Part shown: positions 8,729 through 14,910 of the stretch, piece by piece
How the letters are laid out: the number at the start of each line of letters is the position of its first letter
Position numbering within the stretch: position 1 is the first letter of the stretch
DNA from: Sulfurovum sp.
GTDB lineage: Bacteria > Campylobacterota > Campylobacteria > Campylobacterales > Sulfurovaceae
Assembly (NCBI GenBank): GCA_027012955.1
Contig: JALUYL010000087.1
Span: 1 to 33,482, forward strand
Direction: 5' to 3'
Length of the DNA: 33,482 bases
Translations under genes and position numbers: made by a program
The notes under the pieces: model-generated
Databases searched by the model: none
Told to the model about the DNA's origin: nothing
Seen by the model: the letters and a program-made list of their open reading frames with translations, nothing else

Positions 8729-9933
8729 TGCAGCATAAATTTCTTTTACGTTTTATCAAACAGGAGATGCAGAGGCAGAAAATAGCCTTTAAAAACAATG
8801 AAGATTTTTTTAGACTTTTTGTAAGCGATGAACCATGGGAGAGCTACAGGTCAAACATGAGTAACTGGCTTAGTAGTTCTGGCAAAGATGGGGTAATACA
8901 TAAACATACTTTTATAGAAGCAGTCAACGTAAAGCTAGGTCTTTCTAGTGAGATTTGGGGTGCCAGTGAATTAAAACAAAAAGAAGCTGTGGGAAAAGGT
9001 GTGAAAGCATATAAGAAGGCGTTGGAAGAGGATGCTTTTTCTTTCCCTTGGTTAGATGAAATAGGGCTTAGTCAAGAGCAAAAGATGTTTATAGATTTTG
9101 CTAAAAGGGCAAGTGTAGAAGATGTGGAAGATGCTATAAGTAGTATGGCAGACAGTCTCACCAAAACATCACAAAACCAACCTTTTCTCATAGCACTTTT
9201 TACGGTGATGTATGAAAAAGGAGCGTATGGGTTTGTCTATGCGCAGATTTTCCCACATTTGCTAGATACGTATGACAATACTATCAAAAGTAAAAAAGCA
9301 CATATCTATGCGTCACTGCCTACTCCTATGTATCGTGAAGCCTTTGATATATTGAGTTCTATTAAAGGGGAGAGTAAGGCTGATACTATGGACTTACGTA
9401 CGTCAGCCATCTCAAATATACGTAGAGAACGGCTTTCTTCTGCGGAGCTTAGTAAAGCGTCTTTAAAAGGTTTGCTTCAGACGCTCATAGGCAGTTACAA
9501 AAAGATATATGTGCCTAAAAATGACTATGGGTATTACCCTGCGGTCAATCTGGCTTATATGTTAGGCTTGGTAGCGTATATTTTCCCTCAAGATGTAGAG
9601 GTACTCTCACAAGGCTACAGCATAAGAGAACTCTATGTCGATGTGGAGAAATCGTTAGCTAAAGCCAAGGCATCTAACGATGATGTAACACGCTACTATG
9701 CTTCTATGAGTGAGATAGAGTTTCAACTTTTGTTAGGAACAAAAGGTATGGGACAAGAGCTAGAGATGGTGTTAGAAACACTACACCCCAGTGTCTATCT
9801 CATAGACCAAACACAACGGCAGATGGGTGTATTCTTTCTAGAAGTTGTCAAGCGTTATGATGGTGCAGTACTCGATACCTTTAAAGAAGTGTTAGACATC
9901 TTAGTAGCATATAAAGAAGCACGACATGACTAA
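8728..9933 (+). CDS. MAP3K TRAFs-binding (DUF4071)-like protein, TIR-associated
   Basis: 401 residues, GTG start with AAAGGAG 8 nt upstream, overlapping the TIR gene stop by one base (TAGTG). No membrane segment. The N-terminal 90 residues look like a small helical domain (FFRLFVSDEPWESYRSNMSN). The middle and C-terminal parts are alpha-helical. Residues 267-280 (YGYYPAVNLAYMLG) resemble the YYtGINaAt signature of the MAP3K TRAFs-binding domain, found in bacterial conflict proteins and animal ASK1-type kinases. Similarity is judged from this motif, so treat the family as probable. Its place between TIR and SLOG genes suggests an adaptor or sensor bridging them. Confidence 0.6.
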   Translation: MQHKFLLRFIKQEMQRQKIAFKNNEDFFRLFVSDEPWESYRSNMSNWLSSSGKDGVIHKHTFIEAVNVKLGLSSEIWGASELKQKEAVGKGVKAYKKALEEDAFSFPWLDEIGLSQEQKMFIDFAKRASVEDVEDAISSMADSLTKTSQNQPFLIALFTVMYEKGAYGFVYAQIFPHLLDTYDNTIKSKKAHIYASLPTPMYREAFDILSSIKGESKADTMDLRTSAISNIRRERLSSAELSKASLKGLLQTLIGSYKKIYVPKNDYGYYPAVNLAYMLGLVAYIFPQDVEVLSQGYSIRELYVDVEKSLAKAKASNDDVTRYYASMSEIEFQLLLGTKGMGQELEMVLETLHPSVYLIDQTQRQMGVFFLEVVKRYDGAVLDTFKEVLDILVAYKEARHD

Positions 9934-10423
9934 ATGTGTCGTAGCTGTGACAGGGCATCGAGATGTGCTAGAAAGTATAGTGCTAAAAAAAGAAATAGCA
10001 TCTTTTTTTGACGATATATTAGCGCGTTATGATGCAGTGACATTACTTTCTCCACTTGCCGAAGGTGCTGATACTTTGGTGGCAGAGATATTTTTACAAA
10101 GACAAGCAGATCATACGCATAGCAAACTAGAGGTACCTTTGCCACTTTCTAAAGTAGCGTATATGAAAACATTTTCAAAAGCATATCAAAAGCGTTTTGT
10201 CTCTTTGTTGGCGCAAGCAGATATCATTTTTGAAGTACCTAAAATCTGTGAACACTCTTTTGAAAATTTGGGTAGATATATGGTTACGCACAGCGATGTA
10301 CTCTTAGCCCTTTGGGATGGCATTGACAATGGACTGCAAGGGGGTACAGCAGATGTTGTGCGCTATGCAAAAAATTTAAAAAAGCCTATAACTCACATCA
10401 AAGTAACCCGTCAAAACCACTAA
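9926..10423 (+). CDS. SLOG-like (LOG/DprA superfamily) nucleotide-binding protein
   Basis: 165 residues. Rossmannoid pattern: AVTGHRD (7-13), LLSPLAEGADTLVAE (40-54), SDVLLALWDG (123-132) and GGTADVVRYA (139-148). The phosphate-binding GGT turn and the GHR start are hallmarks of SLOG-type proteins that bind or process nucleotide ligands. In Thoeris, a SLOG domain senses the nucleotide made by a TIR enzyme; that is family knowledge, and a parallel role here is inference. The ATG lies inside the preceding gene (8-nt overlap), so the three genes form one translationally coupled unit. There is no fused effector domain, so the output must come from another component or from enzymatic activity of this protein. 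Confidence 0.7.
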   Translation: MTKCVVAVTGHRDVLESIVLKKEIASFFDDILARYDAVTLLSPLAEGADTLVAEIFLQRQADHTHSKLEVPLPLSKVAYMKTFSKAYQKRFVSLLAQADIIFEVPKICEHSFENLGRYMVTHSDVLLALWDGIDNGLQGGTADVVRYAKNLKKPITHIKVTRQNH

Positions 10424-10463
10424 AAATCCAAAAAATCCAATTTCTTCATCTTATACTTTCTTT

Positions 10464-10479
10464 AGAACAAATATGTTCT
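10464..10479. promoter_or_regulatory. Perfect palindrome upstream of the SoxY-like gene
   Basis: AGAACA-AATA-TGTTCT has 6-bp arms with no mismatch. It lies 24 nt before the SoxY-like ATG, with a TATACT hexamer just upstream at 10452-10457. It may be an operator for the sulfur-type genes. No run of T follows, so it is a poor terminator for the SLOG gene. Confidence 0.4.
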
Positions 10480-10503
10480 CAATAACTATCTAAAGGATAC
10501 AAA

Positions 10504-10965
10504 ATGAACAGAAGAAAAATCTTGACACTAAGTGTTATAGCAGCGTTGGCGATGCCTTTGAGTGTATGTGCTACAGATTATAGAGCTTCCAATGCTAAGG
10601 CATGGACAGCGAAGACGGTGAAAAGCGCTATACAAAGTTTATATGGTGATATTCACTTGACTAAAAGTGATGCGATTGACTTGAAAATGCCGAAGGTAAC
10701 TTCTAATGGTGGTGCAGTACCTGTGGGTATCTCTACTGCTATTGAGGCAAAAAGTGTTGCATTGTTTCAAGACTCAAACCCTGAAAGTGCAGTGGCTGTT
10801 TGGGCAGTACCTGAAGGCGGTATCATTGACTATAGGGTAAAACTTAAACTCAAAACATTAGAGAGTGGTTTGCCATCGAGAGTCATTGTCGTTGTGGAGG
10901 GAAAAGACGGAAAATATTACTCTACACATGCTTCAGTAAAAGTAGCAGGTGGCTGCGAAGGTTAA
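10504..10965 (+). CDS. SoxY-like sulfur carrier protein, exported
   Basis: 153 residues with an export signal (about 1-23; NRRKIL is weakly Tat-like, as in SoxY). The body follows the SoxY fold: a helical start, KMPKVTSNGGAVPVGIST, a middle AVWAVPEG strand, then VVVEGKDGKYYSTHASVKV. It ends GGCEG, with Cys151 in place of the Cys of the SoxY GGCGG swinging arm that carries thiosulfate-derived sulfur. Canonical SoxY pairs with SoxZ, but no soxZ or other sox gene is present in this window. AAAGGA precedes the ATG. The next gene carries a second copy of the same domain, so the role may be specialised rather than core thiosulfate oxidation. Confidence 0.8.
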   Translation: MNRRKILTLSVIAALAMPLSVCATDYRASNAKAWTAKTVKSAIQSLYGDIHLTKSDAIDLKMPKVTSNGGAVPVGISTAIEAKSVALFQDSNPESAVAVWAVPEGGIIDYRVKLKLKTLESGLPSRVIVVVEGKDGKYYSTHASVKVAGGCEG

Positions 10966-10972
10966 GTTTTTG

Positions 10973-11005
10973 TCCAAGGTGATTATACCTTGGATAGAGA
11001 TTTTT
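10973..11005 (+). terminator. Hairpin with T-run after the SoxY-like gene
   Basis: TCCAAGGT-GATTAT-ACCTTGGA is a perfect 8-bp stem (10973-10994), followed 6 nt later by TTTTT. It starts 7 nt after the SoxY-like stop. It fits a partial terminator or attenuator that lowers expression of the downstream fusion gene. Confidence 0.55.
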
Positions 11006-11006
11006 G

Positions 11007-11030
11007 TAGAGTGATTTTAGAATCATTCTA
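11007..11030 (+). promoter_or_regulatory. Second hairpin before the SoxY-vWA gene
   Basis: TAGAGTGATT-TTAG-AATCATTCTA makes a 10-bp stem with one G-T pair, directly after the first hairpin and 11 nt before the AAAGGAG of the next gene. It may stabilise the mRNA or modulate ribosome access. No competing-stem arrangement is obvious. Confidence 0.4.
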
Positions 11031-11053
11031 TAAAAATGTTAAAGGAGTACGAA

Positions 11054-12934
11054 ATGAGATTTATATTGATTATACTCATGCTATGGTGTAGTATGGGGCA
11101 TGCAGAAAACTACAGGATAACAAAAAGTGAAGCGTGGCGTGCCACAAGTGTTGAAGATGCCATTTTTCAGTTGTATGGTGCACAGCAGACGAGAGGAGAC
11201 AATCGTGTACTTATCTCTGCTCCGAAGCTAGCTAGTAATGGAGGGATGATACCTTTACAGGTAGAAACAAGTATAAAAGCAAAAAGTATTGCTATTTTAC
11301 AAGATGTAAATCCTAGCTCTTTGGTAACCGTGTTTAGCATCTTTCCTGGGAGTATACCTAAGTATGCATTGAGACTCAAAATGATTTCTTCAGGGAATAT
11401 CGTGGTGGTTGTAGAGGGGCTAGATGGTGTATTGTACAGCAACAGTTATCATGTGGAAGTGGCACTTGGTGGGTGTGAAGGTGGAGGCGATAGCTATTAT
11501 CCTGCATCGGCAAAGAGAAAAGTCCGTATACCATACAAACGTATGCAACAAGAAGCCTATAGTGTTATCAATGAAAAAGGATTTAGACAGACAAGTCTCT
11601 CGCCACTCTCTACATTTAGTACCGATGTTGATACTGCTTCTTATGCCAATATACGTCGTTATGTATTTGATACAAAAAGACTCCCACCAAAAGATGCAGT
11701 ACGTATAGAAGAGATGATTAATTATTTTGATTATGACTATGCTATGCCTACTGGAGAAGAACCTTTTGCCATCCATACAAGGGTAGGAAAGACACTTTGG
11801 AATAGTAAAACCAAACTAATTCAGATAGGGTTACAAACAAAAAAACTTGCTATAAAAAAATTACCTGAGAGTAATTTAGTTTTTTTACTTGATGTTTCAG
11901 GCTCTATGAACAGAGCAAACAAACTACCCTTGCTCACAAAGTCTTTAGCCCTTTTGGTAAGACAGTTACGAAGAGAAGACAGGGTGTCCATAGTCGTATA
12001 TGCAGGAAGTTCAGGGTTGGTGTTAGACAGAGCAAGAGGTGATGAAAAAGACAAAATACTCAATGCCCTGCGAAGCCTAAGAGCAGGTGGAAGTACAGCA
12101 GGGGCAAGTGGCATCTACCAAGCATATGAAGTCGCACAAAAAGCGTTTATAAAAGGTGGCAATAACAGAGTCATATTGGCAACAGATGGGGACTTTAATG
12201 TGGGTCAAACAAGCCAAAGGGAACTCACTGAACTCATAGAATCAAAACGTAAAAGTGGGATATACCTAAGTGTTCTTGGGTTTGGCACTGGAAACTATAA
12301 GGATGACAGGATGGAACGCCTTAGCAACCAAGGTAATGGAAACTACGCATATATAGACAGTTTACTCGAAGCCAAAAAAGTCTTGGTAACACAAATGAGT
12401 GGCACACTCTATACTGTAGCCAAAGATGTCAAAATACAAGTAGAGTTTAACCCTCTCAAAGTAAAACGATACAGACTTATAGGGTATGAAAACCGTCTTT
12501 TAAAAAGTGAAGATTTTAAAAATGATAAGGTTGATGCTGCTGAGGTTGGTATGGGACATTCAGTCACCGCACTTTATGAAGTGGAACTTTCAGATACAAA
12601 TATGACGTATGACAATGGACTAAAGTATCAAAAGAGTGTCTTGAGTGACTCTAATGAACTTGCAACAGTGAAGATACGCTATAAACTCCCAAAGAGCGAT
12701 AGCTCGGTCGAAATGCAGAAAAATATTGAGGTGGGAGATGGAGATATATCGGTAGAAGACTTTGGGTTTGTTCAGATAGTTGCAGGTTTTGGTATGTTGT
12801 TACGTGATTCTGCCTATAAACATACCCTAAATTATGCTACGCTTGTCACCGAAGCAAAAAAATATAAAGGCAAAGACGATGAAGGCTATAGAGCAGAGAT
12901 GATTAAAATGATGGAGAGTGTTTCTCTATATTAG
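11054..12934 (+). CDS. SoxY-like domain fused to a YfbK-type von Willebrand factor A protein
   Basis: 626 residues. Signal peptide about 1-17. Residues 18-143 repeat the SoxY-like domain of the preceding gene (SEAWRATSVEDAIFQLYG, SAPKLASNGGMIPLQVETS, VVVEGLDG) and end in GGCEGGG (C141), here internal. A linker (145-185) leads to the YfbK-family core: STFSTDVDTASYANIRRYV, EEMINYFDYDY, then a vWA domain with MIDAS D280-x-S282-x-S284 (FLLDVSGSMN), AGGSTAGASG and ILATDGDFNVG, and a DUF3520-like end. The ATG at 11054 is chosen for AAAGGAG 6 nt upstream and the immediate signal peptide; an ATG at 11036 lacks both. vWA/YfbK proteins bind partners through metal, so the likely role is an exported scaffold or binding partner bearing a sulfur-carrier Cys arm (inference). 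Confidence 0.88.
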   Translation: MRFILIILMLWCSMGHAENYRITKSEAWRATSVEDAIFQLYGAQQTRGDNRVLISAPKLASNGGMIPLQVETSIKAKSIAILQDVNPSSLVTVFSIFPGSIPKYALRLKMISSGNIVVVVEGLDGVLYSNSYHVEVALGGCEGGGDSYYPASAKRKVRIPYKRMQQEAYSVINEKGFRQTSLSPLSTFSTDVDTASYANIRRYVFDTKRLPPKDAVRIEEMINYFDYDYAMPTGEEPFAIHTRVGKTLWNSKTKLIQIGLQTKKLAIKKLPESNLVFLLDVSGSMNRANKLPLLTKSLALLVRQLRREDRVSIVVYAGSSGLVLDRARGDEKDKILNALRSLRAGGSTAGASGIYQAYEVAQKAFIKGGNNRVILATDGDFNVGQTSQRELTELIESKRKSGIYLSVLGFGTGNYKDDRMERLSNQGNGNYAYIDSLLEAKKVLVTQMSGTLYTVAKDVKIQVEFNPLKVKRYRLIGYENRLLKSEDFKNDKVDAAEVGMGHSVTALYEVELSDTNMTYDNGLKYQKSVLSDSNELATVKIRYKLPKSDSSVEMQKNIEVGDGDISVEDFGFVQIVAGFGMLLRDSAYKHTLNYATLVTEAKKYKGKDDEGYRAEMIKMMESVSLY

Positions 12935-12944
12935 AGAACAGTCG

Positions 12945-13289
12945 TTATAACCCCAACTCATTCATACACGCGACACAATACACAGACTCAGGCATAAGCC
13001 TCAGTCTCTCTAGCAAAATCTCCTCTTCACACTCTTTACAAAACCCATACTTTGGTGTGTCTATCTTTAGGTACGCATGTTTGAGTCTGTTGAGTCGTTT
13101 GGTTGCTTCTTCATGACGTTGTATATGTATGCTCTGGTCAAGCTTGAAGTTGAGGTGTGCCACTTTGTCAGAAGGACCTTCTCCACGTTCTGGATAGAGT
13201 GCTTTTTTGATGCTAGCTATCTCAGCACTTAGCTCTTGTATCTGTTCACCTATGATTTTTTTGAATGTTTGTTTCTCTTCTTTGGTCAT
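12945..13289 (-). CDS. DksA/TraR-family C4 zinc-finger protein
   Basis: 114 residues. An N-terminal coiled-coil-prone half (about 5-75) is followed by a four-cysteine zinc finger: C84 and C87 (GFCKECEEEI), C105 and C108 (YCVACM). This is the DksA/TraR layout; such proteins enter the RNA-polymerase secondary channel and modulate transcription. The lengths fit the short DksA-like class rather than classical DksA, which is about 150 residues. It converges with the vWA gene with a 10-nt gap and diverges from the BrnT toxin gene. The promoter region contains the shared palindromic repeat at 13332. Whether it replaces DksA or has a specialised role cannot be told here. Confidence 0.85.
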   Translation of the reverse strand: MTKEEKQTFKKIIGEQIQELSAEIASIKKALYPERGEGPSDKVAHLNFKLDQSIHIQRHEEATKRLNRLKHAYLKIDTPKYGFCKECEEEILLERLRLMPESVYCVACMNELGL

Positions 13290-13331
13290 GTTTTTCTCAT
13301 TTTATATATCTTGTTCATTTTATCTAAAAGT

Positions 13332-13354
13332 ATGACAATTTGTCATGTTTTTTA
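13332..13354. repeat. Copy 1 of a 23-nt palindromic promoter-type repeat
   Basis: ATGACAATTTGTCAT (13332-13346) followed by GTTTTTTA. The same 23 nt recur at 22555-22577 with one change. ATGACAA-T-TTGTCAT is a perfect odd palindrome, so both strands carry a TTGTCA hexamer. It lies between the divergent dksA-like and brnT genes. Confidence 0.5.
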
Positions 13355-13413
13355 GGACTATTCAAAATTTTTGTTAGAGTATGGTACTTAACTAAAAGGT
13401 CGAAACCATGAAC

Positions 13414-13441
13414 TTGACAAAAAATACATTGTAAGTATAAT
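13414..13441 (+). promoter_or_regulatory. Sigma-70-type promoter of brnT copy 1
   Basis: TTGACA (13414-13419), 16-nt spacer, TATAAT (13436-13441). Only 6 nt separate the -10 from the brnT ATG at 13448, which predicts a leaderless mRNA; no ribosome site is present. Confidence 0.65.
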
Positions 13442-13447
13442 ATAATT

Positions 13448-13744
13448 ATGAATAAGATACGTTTCGAGTGGGATGCATCTAAGGCTAGAAATAATGAGAT
13501 AAAGCATAAAGTTTCTTTTGTAGAAGCAAAATCTGTTTTTTATGATGAGTCTGCTGTAGAGTTTTATGATGATGCACACTCTGAATGGGAAGATAGATTT
13601 TTACTCTTAGGCGTTAGTAGTAAACGTAATCTTCTTATCGTCTGCCATTGTTACAGAGAAGAGAATGGTGCTATCCGCATTATCTCAGCGAGACATGCGA
13701 CTAAAAATGAAGCCAATCATTATCCGATAGGAGGTAAAAAATGA
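13448..13744 (+). CDS. brnT: BrnT-family toxin (ribonuclease) of a type II toxin-antitoxin pair
   Basis: 98 residues. Diagnostic BrnT blocks: IRFEWDASKARNNEIKHKVS at the start, FVEAKSVFYD, then EDRFLLLGVS, and the C-terminal RIISARHATKNEANHY. BrnT is a RelE-fold ribonuclease that blocks translation and is neutralised by BrnA. Its stop overlaps the brnA start (ATGA), the standard order toxin then antitoxin for this family. The promoter places transcription start at or next to the ATG, so translation is probably leaderless and weak, while brnA has its own ribosome site. A second pair lies at 32043. Confidence 0.9.
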   Translation: MNKIRFEWDASKARNNEIKHKVSFVEAKSVFYDESAVEFYDDAHSEWEDRFLLLGVSSKRNLLIVCHCYREENGAIRIISARHATKNEANHYPIGGKK

Positions 13745-13956
13745 AAGAAGAATATGATTTAACTACAATGAAATCAAGACCAAATCCCTATGCTAAGAAA
13801 CTGAAAAAACAAGTCACTATGCGACTTGAAACAGATGTGATAGAGTATTTTAAGGGTATGGCAGAAAGTGCTGGTATCCCTTATCAGAGTCTTATCAACC
13901 TTTACCTAAAAGACTGTGTGACTTCACATCGTGAACTTAGTCTGAAGTGGCAATAG
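13741..13956 (+). CDS. brnA: BrnA-family antitoxin, ribbon-helix-helix
   Basis: 71 residues. Starts MKEEYDLT and has a C-terminal ribbon-helix-helix (QVTMRLETDVIEYFKGMAES, then IPYQSLINLYLKDC) of the CopG/BrnA type, which binds the operon promoter as an autorepressor and neutralises BrnT. The ATG overlaps the brnT TGA and is preceded by AGGAGG 7 nt upstream, so antitoxin translation is favoured. It is slightly shorter than many BrnA proteins, but the DNA-binding core is complete. Confidence 0.85.
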   Translation: MKEEYDLTTMKSRPNPYAKKLKKQVTMRLETDVIEYFKGMAESAGIPYQSLINLYLKDCVTSHRELSLKWQ

Positions 13957-13984
13957 GTTTTAAGAAATTATATATGTAGCTGTA

Positions 13985-14005
13985 GGGTGGTGCTTGTAGC
14001 CCACC
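13985..14005 (+). repeat. Hairpin downstream of brnA
   Basis: GGTGG (13986-13990) pairs with CCACC (14001-14005) around a 10-nt loop, inside a TGTAGGGTGG...CCCACCATGTAGGG stretch that resembles short palindromic repeats common in Proteobacterial intergenic DNA. There is no T-run, so it is not a clear terminator. Confidence 0.35.
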
Positions 14006-14069
14006 ATGTAGGGAAATATGCATATAGTCACACATTCGCCGAAAGGGTTAATATATTTGAGAAAATTAT

Positions 14070-14855
14070 CTAAACTTGTTCAGTATTTTTACACTTTGGA
14101 AAACTACTACATCCCAAGAATTCTTCCCCTGTTTTTTTATTTTTTCTTTCAACCATAACACTGCCACATCTTTTACAAATGATTTTTGGATCATTACTAT
14201 GAGTAGTAGATACACTATTATAACGATTTTTAAGTGATGAAACATGAGCCTTGTTTGTGCTTCTACTTTTTTCTAAACTATTGTTTTTTAGAGTCTGTAT
14301 AATTTGATTCACTTCAGATGTACGAAAAATAGGATTTGAAAAAGATTTTATGTAATTAATATATCTTCCACCTAAAAAAACATTGTTGGGCATATCAGTC
14401 CTAAACTCACATTCTCCTACAAATGTAACGATAGAATGAATATTTTTGGTGTCACCCAATATCTCTTCTATAGCTTTAGTATGTTTATAATTTTGATGTA
14501 GTGGGTTTTGAAATGAATGTTTTTTCCCGTAAATATTTTGTGTCCATTTTTTACTCTCTTTTGAACCAAATATCCATCCTTTCATATTTTTAGTTTCAAT
14601 AACAAAAATACCAAATTTGGAAATAATGATATGGTCAATTTGGGTAGTTGTTCCATTATTCATTTTAAGTGTGACATCTGGCAATGAAGTATAAACTGAT
14701 TTATCTAATCGTATATTATTGGCAGCATTCACCATTACTTCTCCTGCTTTACCTTTAAAATAGGGTGATTTGAAAAATGCAATTAGTATAATCAGAGGTA
14801 TGAAATACCAGATACTTGAAAATATAGAGATGAGAATGGACGAAGTATCTATCAT
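14070..14855 (-). CDS. NERD-domain protein with C-terminal topoisomerase-type zinc ribbon
   Basis: 261 residues. N-terminal membrane helix (about 10-28). NERD (nuclease-related) domain about 35-140: GKAGEVMVNAA, TQIDHIIISKFGIFVIETKN (D-hydrophobic-E-x-K catalytic pattern retained) and KWTQNIYGKKHSFQNPLHQN. A zinc ribbon ends the protein (CKRCGSVMVERKNK, then GCSSFPKC), as in the C-terminal fingers of topoisomerase I. Such proteins are presumed DNA-processing nucleases, although the function is not established. It lies 55 nt downstream of hrpB on the same strand and may be cotranscribed. Its AT content and codon use look higher in AT than hrpB, suggesting separate acquisition. Confidence 0.85.
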   Translation of the reverse strand: MIDTSSILISIFSSIWYFIPLIILIAFFKSPYFKGKAGEVMVNAANNIRLDKSVYTSLPDVTLKMNNGTTTQIDHIIISKFGIFVIETKNMKGWIFGSKESKKWTQNIYGKKHSFQNPLHQNYKHTKAIEEILGDTKNIHSIVTFVGECEFRTDMPNNVFLGGRYINYIKSFSNPIFRTSEVNQIIQTLKNNSLEKSRSTNKAHVSSLKNRYNSVSTTHSNDPKIICKRCGSVMVERKNKKTGEEFLGCSSFPKCKNTEQV

Positions 14856-14910
14856 TGGAAGGTAGCCTTTATTTTATATCTAAAGAGTATATCAAAAAAC
14901 TGTCAAAAAA

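Noticed and set aside
7049-10423. Calling the TIR/SLOG trio a Thoeris system
   Set aside because: Thoeris ThsA is a SLOG-containing fused effector or NADase and ThsB a small soluble TIR. Here the TIR is membrane-bound with TPRs, the SLOG-like protein has no effector, and a third DUF4071-like gene is present.
10504-10965. Labelling the gene soxY as part of a normal Sox cluster
   Set aside because: No soxZ, soxA, soxX or soxB is nearby, and the end is GGCEG rather than GGCGG. Only SoxY-like is justified.
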